DNA from: Siphonodentalium dalli
Taxonomy: Eukaryota > Mollusca > Scaphopoda > Gadilida > Siphonodentaliidae
Assembly (NCBI GenBank): GCA_032622095.1
Contig: CP136062.1
Span: forward strand, 152,762,875-152,826,874
Direction: 5' to 3'
DNA length: 64,000 bases
Both the position numbers and the translations under genes were made by a program. This document shows positions 1 through 10,847 of this stretch, piece after piece. The notes beneath the pieces are model-generated. The model searched no databases. It had not been told where the DNA came from and worked only from the letters and a program-made list of their open reading frames with translations. Within the stretch, counting starts at the first letter, position 1; every line of letters begins with the position of its first letter.

Positions 1-321
1 GTAATTACATATTGATGTAAATGCTGTTAATGCCAGATCATCAGTATGGTTGTAAGTTATTATTTCAATTTTCTGAAGGCTAGTTTTAGAAATATACTCA
101 CCCTCTTCAGGAGCGATATATTAGCTATAGATATCAAACCATAAAACTTTTACTGGTGTGTGTTTCATATCGATAAGGGAATGGCATTATGTATATCCTA
201 CACAAAGGTGTCACGTACTACTCTCATCTGTAACTGAGGAATTGAAATGTGTGGAATTATTCGACATATCTGGGATTGCTGTTTCGCTTCGACATTGTTT
301 CCTGTTGGAACAATTTATCTA
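1..321. other. No recognisable gene (left edge)
   Basis: AT-rich sequence with only short frames and no similarity that I recognise. The near-identical LINE duplication starts at 322. Confidence 0.5.
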
Positions 322-813
322 ACTCCTTGGCTTATATGCAGCTAACTATGGGTCACGAGTCACGACACACATCGGTATATGTTCTGGAGAAAGGTCGAAA
401 CTGTATACACAAACTGTTACTTCCAGTTGATTGGAAATATATGTTGATAAAGCGCTTGTTCTTTTTGATGAGATGGATTAGGAACCTGAATGATTGGATG
501 ATGAACAGGATGTTATATCGGTCGAGCACGTGATGTCTTTCCTGGAAGCGGATTCGTCCAAGTTATATATCCTGATCAGTCAGCTCTGTTATAAATATCC
601 ATAGGATAGGATAGAATAGGATATTTTATTTCAATATACACATATTAATACATAATACATTTTACAGATATTGTATTGTATATTCGAGGGGTGGCATAGT
701 AAGGCTAGACTGTCTTACTGCCATCCCTTAAAGATGAATAGATGTTATGATAGGCGGTCACGATTTATTGTACAATGCACGGCTATATAAGTATGTATCG
801 CATAATGGTTGCA

Positions 814-1296
814 TTTAAAGACACGGTTGGCCTTGGCGATGGGTATCCTGTGAAAATATCTCCACCCGTCAAAAACCGCCACAAACAGAAAGAACATCAA
901 AATGTAGATAGACTTTATCCGTATATAAATCAGAAATATCGCATAAACAGTATGTTATGGTCATTTGTTTGACCATTGTTATGTAAACAAAAGCATAAAA
1001 AGTTACTTTTCTGGTGTTTGTTTATATTATGATGGTAAACATAAAGAGCGTTCTTTGTTGGTGAATACCTGATATGGAACTAATAGAGAGCGTTTATGCC
1101 ATTTGTGTGTGATTAGCCAGTAGCATTGTGCTGTCTTCTGTAACACAATCAGGCTCTTGCTTAGGTAAAATATAGTAGGTCTTTATGATAACATGCTGTT
1201 TACGCGATGGTCATGGTATATATGAACGGAACTGTATGCGTTTTAATGTTTTTCTGTTTACGGTGTTTGGAACAAATATGAATATTTTCGACAATT
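814..1296 (-). repeat. R484 repeat, copy 1
   Basis: A ~484-bp sequence found four times: 814-1296 and 7203-7685 inside the LINE 3' region, and 18241-18724 and 40877-41360 in opposite strand sense inside a KRBA2/GIN integrase fossil. Identity between hosts is about 95 percent. The boundaries are sharp: TTTAAAGACACGG on one side and CGACAATT on the other. No inverted termini are visible. A 45-bp end piece recurs at 35116-35160. Confidence 0.8.
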
Positions 1297-1298
1297 CT

Positions 1299-1406
1299 AT
1301 GCATGGAGGGTATACGTAATGATAAATCGATTATATGCATGGAGTGTATACGTAATGATAAATGGATTATATGCATGGAGGGTATACGTAATGATAAATC
1401 GATTAT
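1299..1406. repeat. Three 36-bp tandem repeats
   Basis: Three direct units starting ATGCATGGAGGGTATACG at 1299, 1335 and 1371, differing by one or two bases. They lie immediately next to the R484 edge and are repeated in LINE copy 2 at 7688-7795. Confidence 0.9.
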
Positions 1407-1726
1407 GGGCTACTTGATGGTTTGTCTCTTTCTAGTTGGTGGCAATATATGTTCCTTGAAAGTTGAGCAGGAATGTTCTGAGTGAGGTTGTGGATTGCGA
1501 TGTAGGGGATGTCCCTTATTGAGCCGAGCTGACCACACAGTCGGGACATCTTTTATTGTTGCATTTAATAGTTGCATAATACTTTTTAACACAATCGTCA
1601 TGCAATTACGCCGTTTGAATGTGTGTCTGGTTTGGCATGATGTAAATTATCGTTATCTAAGTTGTTCCATATAGTTGGGTAAGAATGAAATGGTAGTTGT
1701 TGGGACCAAGATGTTCTTGGTGTTTT

Positions 1727-2515
1727 TTAAAATAGTGGGTGCTTTTGCCGGGTGTCTGGTCCGGTTTTGCGTTTGGTAAACATGTCGGCGAATGATTCTA
1801 TTAAGCGCATATAATACCAATCCTGCATGAAAACAGCAGTTTGGACTTTGTGGATATCATATATTTTGAGTATATTTTCTTTTTCAAAAAGAGGTTCTGT
1901 GTGGCTTCTATATTTCTTATTACATAAAACTCGTATCGCGCGTTTTTGAAGCATGAAACCTTTTTTGACCGCAGGGACGTGTCCCCATATTTGAAAACCG
2001 TAGACAAGATGGCTTTGTATTAGAGCATAATATAATGTTTTAAGTGCGCTACCAGGAAAGAAGTGCTTTACTTTATTGATGTGGTATATGGCATTCACCA
2101 TTTTATAACAAACAGAAAACACATGTTTTTTGAAAGTCAGGTTTTCATCTATATGGATTCCTAAGAATTTTGTGGAGGATTCGTGCTCAAGATTTCCTAT
2201 CTTGTTTAGTTCCGTGTTATTGAAGTAAACCTTTATAAAGTTCCATTTGTCATCATTGTTCTCTGTGTGTATTATCATATAGTTGCTTTTTTTAGTATTG
2301 ATCACTAGCTTATTGCTACAGCACCAAGCATATATGTTGCGTAACTCATTATTCACATAACTTTCTACAAGCATGCCATTTTTTTCACCAGTTACTAGAG
2401 TCGTATCGTCCGCGTATGATAAGATATCCATGGTTGTCGAATTTGACATATCGTTAACGTAAATTAAGAAAATTATCGGTCCGGGAATGGAGCCCTGTGG
2501 CACTCCACACGTCAC
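1727..2515 (-). pseudogene. LINE reverse transcriptase, C-terminal fragment
   Basis: The 262-aa frame starts in the RT palm (TCGVPQGS, the turn before the catalytic motif) and contains the catalytic SYADDTTLV box. The LGIHIDENLTFKKH thumb motif follows, then the C-terminal LHLVYGFQIWGH-like and QKRAIRVL motifs typical of CR1/Jockey-type LINEs. The upstream fingers are in another frame up to 2803, and the endonuclease is absent. Compared with copy 2 it keeps the intact region QSHLVYGFQIWGHVPAV, which copy 2 has lost. The last ~25 residues of the family run out of frame after 1727. It is not a functional protein on its own. Confidence 0.85.
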
Positions 2516-2803
2516 TTCCGTTAAATTAGACTTGGTACCATAGAGTTCAACATATTGCCGTCTATTTTGCAGATAGCTCTGAAACCACGAGTATGCTGTG
2601 CCTCGTATGCCATAGTGATCTAGTTTATGAACTAAAATATCGTGATTTATCGTGTCAAATTCTTGTGAGAGGTCAAGAAATAGAGCTAAAGTTGAGTCTC
2701 TTATTATTTTGTCATTATTTGAGACAACTTGATCGAGGAGATATAATACAGGATGGAAAGTTGAATGATGAGAGGACGGAAGCCGTATTGGTGTTTATAG
2801 AGA

Positions 2804-2850
2804 ACTAGCAGGGTTACCCGGCGTTGCCCAGGTTAATGTATGCTGTGGAT
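2804..2850 (+). repeat. Head of a CCCGGCGTTGCCC-type interspersed repeat
   Basis: The sequence ACTAGCAGGGTTACCCGGCG starts exactly where LINE copy 1 ends. The 61370-62280 element starts in the same way (ACTAGCCGATGAGCCCGAC). Elements with this head and a CAGA-rich tail are widespread in invertebrates. I cannot tell whether the body continues to the CAGA tail at 5335 or 6700. Confidence 0.5.
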
Positions 2851-4850
2851 ATTTGTTGGGAATAGATGTGACGGTGTAATTTAGCCCTAGTTTATATACA
2901 ACTAATACAAGTTAATACTGACAACTAGCAGCTAACATATTCATCCATATCACCGGTATTTACGACATCCCGTTTACCCTCTCAACTTTGCTGTATTCGA
3001 TCCGTCCCTGTCTTATCACTGTCACTTCAGCCCAATGCTAAACGCTCTAGTACCGCCACTTCAAATAATACAGGTAAGCTCGCAGCTGATTGGATGACAC
3101 ATGGTCGCGCGTAAAGTTGTCAAAGGTTAAACAGTTTCGCGGGGTTTTAGATTAGTTTGTCAGAAAGTAAAGTTGTCTTCGGAAAGTTATTGTTTTAAAG
3201 TCTTAGTTTATTTTGTCGTCAAGATGTCGTCAAGTTGTTTAGACTATCGTTGTATACAGATCCTGACATAGTGGCCTATGTCTCATTGAACTGGTATGTT
3301 CACAGTTTCTATATTTTATCGTTATAACATGTTTTTATTAATACTTTTGTCTTCAAGTAAATCACCATAGAGTTTGTCCATTTTGACATAAAGTATATTT
3401 CCTATTTTAATTATATTTTAATGTGATTACTTTTGTGAGGTTATCTCCCGATAACCTGAGATGCCAGTTTGTAGATATCTCAATTAGATAGATTGGATAT
3501 CTGGCATTTCTTGTATTTTCAGGAACTCCTCAAGTTCCTTTAACATATATTTGTGTATGCACATATGCGTGCTTATCATGCAAATGGTAATATATTTGCA
3601 TTTGGTTGCAGGGCCTATTCTATGCCTATAGTGATGTATGATAACACTCTCTGTGTTATGTGAACAGACTATGCCAGTCTGTGGATGATGTTTGATTGTA
3701 TGTGTTGGTGGTGATGATGATGATAATCAAGATGTGTTATTAAGATGAATAAATGCTATTGAAGACTACAAAAGGTAATATGAACTTTCCATAGACCCTG
3801 CCCACCAAGACTGAGAATTAATTGACGGAGCCCATACTGCCAAGGCTAACTTTATAAATTTAATGTCAAAGGCTCAAGGACATTTAATAATATAAATGGA
3901 CCCATAGTAACCCTATGACATAGAGAATGCTCTTGCTTAAAGTGTTATACGTTTTCTCATAAATTGTATATTCAAATAGCATCACAACACATGATTATTA
4001 CAGTCATGGAATATAAGTAGTGGCTCACCTTGTCAATTGTCATTCTGTTTATCTAATCGCGATTAATCCGTTCCACCAATAATGAAGTATTTATTTATTT
4101 ACAACTGCGTATACATTAGACGTTATAATATGATACATGAACATCATAAACACATTAGTTCGATAAAAGATGATAATTGGGTTTTACATATTGAGATGTA
4201 TCAATCAATCTAGTGGGTTGAACTAAGATCTCGATGACACCTGGCTATCATATCTCCACGAAGATACAGATGTTTCAAAGAAATTCCCAGGTGCTCATCT
4301 GTTCATGGTGCTATATATTGGCTAAATATTCTTAGTTTAAACGAAATGTTGCTTCACACATATATCAGCTACATGTGCCAGGCACAGAGCGATATTTTGA
4401 GTTGTTTATGTCAGTCGATGAGTCTGTTCTAAAACCCTTGTCAGATGTCAGTATTGGTAGGATCCTGAAAAGTCTTGTGATACTAACTGCATTTTCTTGT
4501 ATATCAGAAGAAACTATATTTGACTGCACACTGTGACCACTATTTTTGAACAGGCCTTCCATGTCTGTTGACAAATTGTAACTTTTTGTGGAAACTGTAT
4601 TGAATGGAACACACTAAATTTTGTTATTATATATATGCAATCCTCTGACGGTTCGAGGTCTCTCAGTTTGCACGAATATATGTATCTCTTCAATAGAATG
4701 ATACATATACGTTTAATGCTTCTTCTAGTTATCTCTTTTTGCTAGCTCATTGTGTGAATGCCTTGATTGCCATTCCCATATAAATATGACTGTTAAGAAG
4801 ATATAATTGTTCAAGTGACTTATGTGGGTCACCATATGTCGGGATTGTGA
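2851..4850. other. No gene; non-coding stretch with hairpin cluster
   Basis: There are no long frames. Notable are the hairpin cluster (3437-3681, separate entry) and a plus-strand AATAAA at about 3747 shortly after it. 3780-4850 has nothing I recognise. Confidence 0.5.
3437..3681 (+). other. Cluster of short perfect hairpins
   Basis: Five short perfect inverted repeats follow one another. GGTTATC-tccc-GATAACC is at 3439-3456 and AGGAACT-cctc-AGTTCCT near 3521-3539. ATGCAAAT/ATTTGCAT is at 3578-3601, ATAACAC-tctct-GTGTTAT at 3641-3659, and CAGACT-atgcc-AGTCTG at 3665-3681. A wider pair, ATGCCAG/CTGGCAT, is at 3461-3508. Such a density suggests a folded transcript or a special element, but no known RNA family is recognised. 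Confidence 0.55.
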
Positions 4851-4989
4851 AATGTGAACGCCCAACTACTTAAAATGATATGGAGATGGCCTGGTGACTG
4901 TATATATCTTATATGTGGATATCTGCGAATAGCAAGAATTATCAATGATAGTGCATATCCGCTCGCCATCCGTGATGCAAACGACACCA

Positions 4990-6560
4990 AATGTGATTTA
5001 ATTCATGGTATATCATTAGAGAAAAAAGTGTATGAATTTGGTGGAATTAGGTTTATTAAATCAATTGTTGATGCAACGCTGACTCGAACAACACCATATT
5101 GGGAAGATGATTATGTATTCGTTTGGTGGAAATCAGCGACAAAACTATTTCACCATATTTTTTTAATTTCCCATCCCACCAACAGCGTCATTTTAGAAAA
5201 TTTTAACCCGCACCATTATCTTCCTTGTTAAAAATTACCCCTCTTAGAACGCCTTGGTGCCATTCGATTGTACCGCGAGAAGTTATATATAGAACGCACA
5301 CAGACAGACAAAAAGACAGACAGAGACAGACAGCACGCTTTTATTTCTTGTATCATTTGAGAAGAACGTGTCTGAATTTGATGGTAATTGGTACTAAAAA
5401 TATTTTGTATCAGTTTTGGTGACCCTCCCGTCCCTATTTCGGACTCAAGCTACACACACTAAGACTCATTAGAGATTAGAGATGCATATATATGAAATTG
5501 GTGAAAATTGGCGAGTATACAAATTCGTATCAAAATTAAGGTCCCCATATATCTCACCCATAGGGCACCAATTTGGTGTATCTAAACCACACGATAAGAT
5601 TCCTCGTATCACGGAGAAGAATATGTATCAATCTGGTGGAAATCGGCACTAAACATATAGATTTTTTTTTTTTGTGTCCCTCTCATCTTTATAGGCCACT
5701 GACTCGAATGGCCCCACTTGTGACATCCTAAAACCACACGATTACACTCCTGATATCATGGAGATGATTGTTTATAAGTTTGGTGATAATCGGCGACTAA
5801 ACAATTTTTTTTATCAAATTTGGTACCAATCCCTCCCCTCCCCATCTCTCACACAAACAGCACCACTATGGCGTCTTTAAGTCACGATTAGATTCCTCGT
5901 ATCATGGATAAGAACGTGTATCAATTTGGTGGAAATTGGCGCTAAAAAAATTGTGCATCAATTTTGGTGCCCCTGTCCCTTTCAATGCAACCCTGACTCG
6001 AATGAGGCCACATTTGACAGATAAAAGCCACACCATTAGACTCCTCATACCATGGGGGTGATTTTGTATAAGTGTGGTGGCAATCGGCGACTTATTATCA
6101 AAATTAGTGCCCACCCCCTCCCAATCTCTCATCCAAAAACAACAATTTGGCGTTGTTAAATCGCACAATTAGATTTCTTGTATCATGAAGAAGAATATAT
6201 ATAAATTTGGTGGAAATCGGCGCTAAAATTAGTTTTATCAATTTTGGTGCCCCTCTCCCCTTCCGTTCATCCCTGGCTCAAACGACGCCACTTTTGACAA
6301 ATTTAAACCACACCGTTGATTTTTCATATCATGGGGATGATTATATGTAAGTTTCGTGGCAATCGGCGAGAGAAAAAAAATCTGCCCCCCCCCCTTCCGG
6401 GCACCCCTGACGCGAACGGCGCGACTTTTGCCATATTTAAACCACGCCATTATATTCCTCATATTATGGGGATGATTATATATAAGTTTGGTGGCAATCG
6501 GCGACAAATTTTTTTTCTGCCCCTCCCCCTTTTCTGCCCCTGACAACAACGGCGTCACTT
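4990..6560 (+). repeat. About ten diverged ~140-bp tandem units
   Basis: The motif AATTTGGTGGAAATCGGCG (with variants) recurs near 5038, 5365, 5493, 5629, 5776, 5920, 6070, 6205, 6351 and 6486. Between occurrences lie conserved blocks ACTCGAACGGCGCCACTTTT-like and ATTCCTCATATCATGG-like. Units alternate in subtype (GGAAATCGGCGC versus GGCAATCGGCGA). The array forms the body of elements that end in CAGA tails. Short frames across it are incidental. Confidence 0.8.
5180..5335 (+). mobile_element. CAGA-tailed element, 3' end, copy 1
   Basis: The 3' end of a tandem-unit element: a GCGTCATTTTAGAAAATTTTA block, then a ~100-bp unique part ending ATAGAACGCACACAGACAG, then a CAGA-rich tail (5300-5335). 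It is homologous to 6545-6700. This looks like the 3' end of a LINE or SINE. The exact family is not assigned. Confidence 0.65.
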
Positions 6561-6661
6561 TAGAAAATTCTAACCCCGACCATTATCTTTCTCGTAAAAA
6601 GCTACCCCTAGTAGACCCCTTTGGCATCATCTAGATGGTCCCCTGTGAATTTCTATAGAAC

Positions 6662-6700
<39 letters not shown>
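6545..6700 (+). mobile_element. CAGA-tailed element, 3' end, copy 2
   Basis: The second copy of the same 3' end, with a near-pure (CAGA)n tail at 6662-6700. LINE copy 2 ends directly against this tail, in opposite orientation. Confidence 0.7.
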
Positions 6701-7202
6701 CTCCTTGGCTTATATGCAGCTAACTATGGGTCACGAGTCACGACACACATCGGTATATGTTCTGGAGAAAGGTCGAAACTGTATACACAAACTGTTACTT
6801 CCAGTTGATTGGAAATATATGTTGATAAAGCGCTTGTTCTTTTTGATGAGATGGATTAGGAACCTGAATGATTGGATGATGAACAGGATGTTATATCGGT
6901 CGAGCACGTGATGTCTTTCCTGGAAGCGGATTCGTCCAAGTTATATATCCTGATTTGAATAACATCAGTCAGCTCTGTTATAAATATCCATAGGATAGGA
7001 TAGAATAGGATATTTTATTTCAATATACACATATTAATACATAATACATTTTACAGATATTGTATTGTATATTCGAGGGGTGGCATAGTAAGGCTAGACT
7101 GTCTTACTGCCACCCCTTAAAGATGAATAGATGTTATGATAGGCGGTCACGATTTATTGTACAATGCACGGCTATATAAGTATGTATCGCATAATGGTTG
7201 CA

Positions 7203-7685
7203 TTTAAAGACACGGTTGGCCTTGGCGATGGGTATCCTGTGAAAATATCTCCACCCGTCAAAAATCGCCACAAACAGAAAGAACATCAAAATGTAGATAG
7301 ACTTTGTCCGTATATAAATCAGAAATATCGCATAAACAGTATGTTATGGTCATTTGTTTGACCATTGTTATGTAAACAAAAGCATAAAAAGTTACTTTTC
7401 TGGTGTTTGTTTATATTATGATGGTAAACATAAAGAGCGTTCTTTGTTGGTGAATACCTGATATGGAACTAATAGAGAGCGTTTATGCCATTTGTGTGTG
7501 ATTAGCCAGTAGCATTGTGCTGTCTTCTGTAACACAATCAGGCTCTTGCTTAGGTAAAATATAGTAGGTCTTTATGATAACATGCTGTTTACGCGATGGT
7601 CATGGTATATATGAACGGAACTGTATGCGTTTTAATGTTTTTCTGTTTACGGTGTTTGGAACAAATATGAATATTTTCGACAATT
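7203..7685 (-). repeat. R484 repeat, copy 2
   Basis: The same unit as 814-1296, in the 3' region of LINE copy 2. Differences from copy 1 are a few substitutions only. Confidence 0.8.
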
Positions 7686-7687
7686 CT

Positions 7688-7795
7688 ATGCATGGAGGGT
7701 ATACGTAATGATAAATCGATTATATGCATGGAGTGTATACGTAATGATAAATGGATTATATGCATGGAGGGTATACGTAATGATAAATCGATTAT
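7688..7795. repeat. Three 36-bp tandem repeats, copy 2
   Basis: The same three units as 1299-1406. Confidence 0.9.
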
Positions 7796-8041
7796 GGGCT
7801 ACTTGATGGTTTGTCTCTTTCTAGTTGGTGGCAATATATGTTCCTTGAAAGTTGAGCAGGAATGTTCTGAGTGAGGTTGTGGATTGCGATGTAGGGGATG
7901 TCCCTTATTGAGCCGAGCTGACCACACAGTCGGGACATCTTTTATTGTTGCATTTAATAGTTGCATAATACTTTTTAACACAATCGTCATGCAATTACGC
8001 CGTTTGAATGTGTGTCTGGTTTGGCATGATGTAAATTATCG

Positions 8042-8344
8042 TTATCTAAGTTGTTCCATATAGTTGGGTAAGAATGAAATGGTAGTTGTTGGGACCAAGA
8101 TGTTCTTGGTGTTTTTAAAAATAGTTGGTGCCTTTTGCCGGGGGTCTGGTCCGGTTTTGCGTTTGGTAAACATGTCGGCGAATGATTCTATTAAGCGTAT
8201 ATAATACCAATCATGCATGAAAACAGCAGCTTGGACTTTGTGGATATCATATATTTTGAGTATATTTTCTTTTTCAAAAAGAGGTTCTGTGTGGCTTCTA
8301 TATTTCTTATTACATAAAACTCGTATCGCGCGTTTTTGAAGCAT
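8042..8344 (-). pseudogene. LINE C-terminal region (frame-shifted from RT)
   Basis: A 100-aa frame that continues the RT reading of the family: LQKRAIRVLCNKKYRSH, then FEKENILKIYDIHKVQ, then IRLIESFADMFTKR. It ends ILVPTTTISFLPNYMEQLR. It is separated from the main RT frame by the small repeat expansion at 8359-8392. Copy 1 shows the same stretch joined in frame to the RT. Confidence 0.8.
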
Positions 8345-9669
8345 GAAACCTTTTTTGACCGTAGACCGTAGACACCGTAGACACCGTAGACAAGATGGCT
8401 TTTCAGTGCGCTACCAGGAAAGAAGTGCTTAACTTTATTGGTGTGGTATATGGCATTCACCATTTTAGAACAAACAGAAAACACATGTTTTTTTAAAGTC
8501 AGTTTTTCATCTATATGGATTCCTAAGAATTTTGTGGAGGATTCGTGCTCAATATTTCCTATCTTGTTTAGTTCCGTGTTATTGAAGTAAACCTTTATAA
8601 AGTTCCATTTGTCATCATTGTTCTCTTGGTGTATTATCATATAGTTGCTTTTTTTAGTATTGATCACTAGCTTATTGCTACAGCACCAAGCACATATGTT
8701 GCGTAACTCATTATTCACATAACTTTCTACAAGCATGCCATTTTTTTCACCAGTTACTAGAGTCGTATCGTCCGCGTATGATAAGATATCCATGGTTGTC
8801 GAATTTGACATATCGTTAACGTAAATTAAGAAAATTATCGGTCCGGCAATGGAGCCCTGTGGCACTCCACACGTCACTTCCGTTAAATTAGACTTGGTAC
8901 CATAGAGTTCAACATATTGCCGTCTATTTTGCAGATAGCTCTGAAACCACGAGTATGATGTGCCCCGTATGCCATAGTGATCTAGTTTATGAACTAAAAT
9001 ATCGTGATTTATCGTGTAAAATTCTTGTGAGAGGTCAAGAAATAGAGCTAAAGTTGAGTCTCTTATTATTTTGTCATTTGAGACAACTTGATCGAGGAGA
9101 TATAATACATGATGGAAAGTTGAATGATGAGGGCGGAAGCCGTATTGGTGTTTATAGAGAATGTTTTGTTCATTTAAGAAGTTTAGTAATCGTTTATGCA
9201 TTATTTTGTCTAGAAGTTTAGAGATAGCTGGAAGAATGCTGATATGTCTGTAGTTGGAAATATCATGAGTGGTAGTATTTTTTGGGATCGGGACTGCTTT
9301 GGAATTTTTAATTTTGTTAGGGACTATTCCATGATCTAAAGACAAATTAAAAATCTGCAATAATGCTGGGGCTATTTCCTCAATTGTTTCCTTGATAAGT
9401 TTAGTTGATATACCATTGAAATCTCTTGATACCTTCCCAGTCATAGAGAAACATGTAAGGATGATATCCTGGATAGAGGTCGGGATTATTTTGAAATTGA
9501 TGTCGTCTGGTTTGCGGTTATGGAGAAAATCTGTAAAATGAGAGTCAGATTCATGTTCATTGAGTTGGCTAGTTTCCCGCCCAATTTTTGAGAAAAAGTC
9601 ATTATTTTCGAGTTCTATTCCGTTTTCGGTAAAGGTCTTGGGGTTATTTGTGTTTCCATTTATCTTCAA
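8191..9669 (-). pseudogene. LINE reverse transcriptase (492-aa frame)
   Basis: The RT domain in order is: FNGISTKLIKETIEE (pre-RT), VPIPKNTTTHDISNYRHISIL (RT motif 1-2), YKHQYGFRPHHST (motif 2a), ALFLDLSQEFYTINHDIL (motif A), VTCGVPQGSIAGPIIFLIYV (motif B), SYADDTTLV (motif C) and FLGIHID (motif E). Two departures from the usual family pattern are NYRHIS for NYRPIS and SQEFYTINH for the usual AFDTINH. The frame turns out of register where GTAGAC-type repeats (8359-8392) encode VYGVYGVYG and a short block present in copy 1 is missing. The protein would have copied the element's own RNA at a nicked target. Confidence 0.9.
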
Positions 9670-10067
9670 TGCACCCTTAAGTATTTCCCATGTTTTCTTT
9701 TAGTTATTTTTATTTACTTCTAGAATATTTGTATAGTATATATTTTTACTCCTTCTGTTTAGTTTATTATATAGGGTATGATAACTCACATATTTATTTA
9801 CGTTTGTTTCCGTTGGTTTATTCAATTTGCGTGAATATAACTGACTTTTGACAATAGTTTACTTAATCAATCCAGATGTCATCCAAGGTTCGCGTTTTAT
9901 TAATTTTTTGGGTATATGTCGACTTTTGATGGGGAAAGCTAGTTCATATGCATCCATGTAGATATCTAAGAAGTTTTCATATGCTTGGTCGACACTTCTA
10001 CAAACTGTGACGGAGTCAAATGCACAAGAATTTAAAAGATTTTTGAATCTAATTATGTTATCATGAC
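9670..10067 (-). pseudogene. LINE linker between endonuclease and RT
   Basis: This stretch reads SVDQAYENFLDIYMDAYELA, then FPIKSRHIPK and REPWMTSGLIK, the conserved linker of CR1/Jockey-like LINEs. After a TAA it continues in the same frame with LNRRSKNIYYTNIL-like sequence, another TAA, and then enters the RT frame through KKTWEILKGALKINGN. Two in-frame stops are therefore the only interruptions here, apart from the upstream MITE. Confidence 0.75.
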
Positions 10068-10071
10068 TTAG

Positions 10072-10266
10072 CCCTTTGAGTGCCAGGTCGATTTTTGTAT
10101 CAACCCATATACCCTGTGCCAATGCATTCTCTTATATATGCGAGTCGACCATAGGTCGCCTCGCATATATAAGAGAATGCATTGGCCTAACAATTTTATT
10201 ATATTCTTTAACATACTTATTGTGTAGGGTTAGGGCCGATTAGATCGGCCCCTGGCACTCAAAGGG
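10072..10266. mobile_element. 195-bp palindromic MITE inside LINE copy 2
   Basis: The terminal inverted repeats are CCCTTTGAGTGCCAGG and CCTGGCACTCAAAGGG, flanked by TTA on the left and TTAA on the right. The core is a second palindrome (GCCAATGCATTCTC, TTATATATGCGAG with its complement). It separates the endonuclease part of the LINE from the linker, so it entered after the LINE. A related core lies at 14843-14943. Confidence 0.85.
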
Positions 10267-10620
10267 TTAAACATCTTTGATTAGTTGTAGTTTCGTGATT
10301 ATTGGTGTGTTTTTTTGTCTGTTTTGTGTAGATTCTGAATAAAATATGCCAAAATGATCGGATACATCGCATGTGATTATACCAGATTTACATTCGCCTT
10401 GTAGGTTATTGGTATATATATTATCGATAAGAGTTGCTGAGTGGTCAGTCATTCGAGTAGGATTAGTTATCCTTGGCACGAATCCTCTAGTGAAAATGTT
10501 ATTTATTAAGTCATTCGTTTTTGTATGTGAGTTTAAATTGAGTAGGTCAATATTAAAGTCTCCTGATATATATGATTTGTGGTTATTAATTTTTTCTAGA
10601 ATGTCGTCGAATTTTTTCAA
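10267..10620 (-). pseudogene. LINE APE endonuclease, C-terminal half
   Basis: The motifs KSYISGDFNIDLLN (catalytic D/N), TRMTDHSATLIDNIYTN (the conserved SATLIDNI block) and DVSDHFGIFY (catalytic DH) mark the AP-endonuclease-like domain that nicks target DNA in LINEs. The preceding ~75 residues (GVCLYIKESIHSKYRPDLSE, VYRPNTAQKANIDQFLKKF) lie at 10621-10840 in shifted frames. The domain is decayed but easily recognised. Confidence 0.85.
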
Positions 10621-10847
10621 AAATTGATCGATGTTGGCCTTTTGTGCGGTATTTGGCCTATATACGCAGCCGATTATCCTAGCGTCATTTTTCCTGGGTT
10701 AATTTCCACGAATATTGTTTCTATTACGTGTGGAATAAATTCACTAAGGTCGGGTCGATATTTAGAGTGAATGGATTCTTTTATGTAAAGGCACACACCA
10801 CCTCTACCATCATCGTCATCAGCTCTACACTTAAATTCCATAGGATG

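Larger units (their letters stand above)
322..2803 (-). mobile_element. LINE copy 1, 3' half only (CR1/L2/Jockey-like)
   Basis: This is the 3' half of a non-LTR retrotransposon on the minus strand, nearly identical (about 98 percent by eye) to 6700-9165. It keeps the RT palm and thumb, the C-terminal region and a long 3' region. That 3' region holds the 484-bp repeat, three 36-bp repeats, a hairpin at about 688-728 (GGGGTGGCA arms) and, reading the minus strand, AATAAA followed by a TATCC-type run near 600-640. Similarity to copy 2 stops abruptly at 2803, where a CCCGGCGTTGCCC-type repeat begins. Copy 1 is therefore either 5'-truncated or cut by another element. Copy 2 has 11 extra bases near 6955. 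Confidence 0.85.

Noticed and set aside
1303-1485. 60-aa frame with MEGIRNDKSIICM repeats, present in both LINE copies
   Set aside because: A translation of the three 36-bp tandem repeats in a LINE 3' region. It lies on the strand opposite to the LINE.
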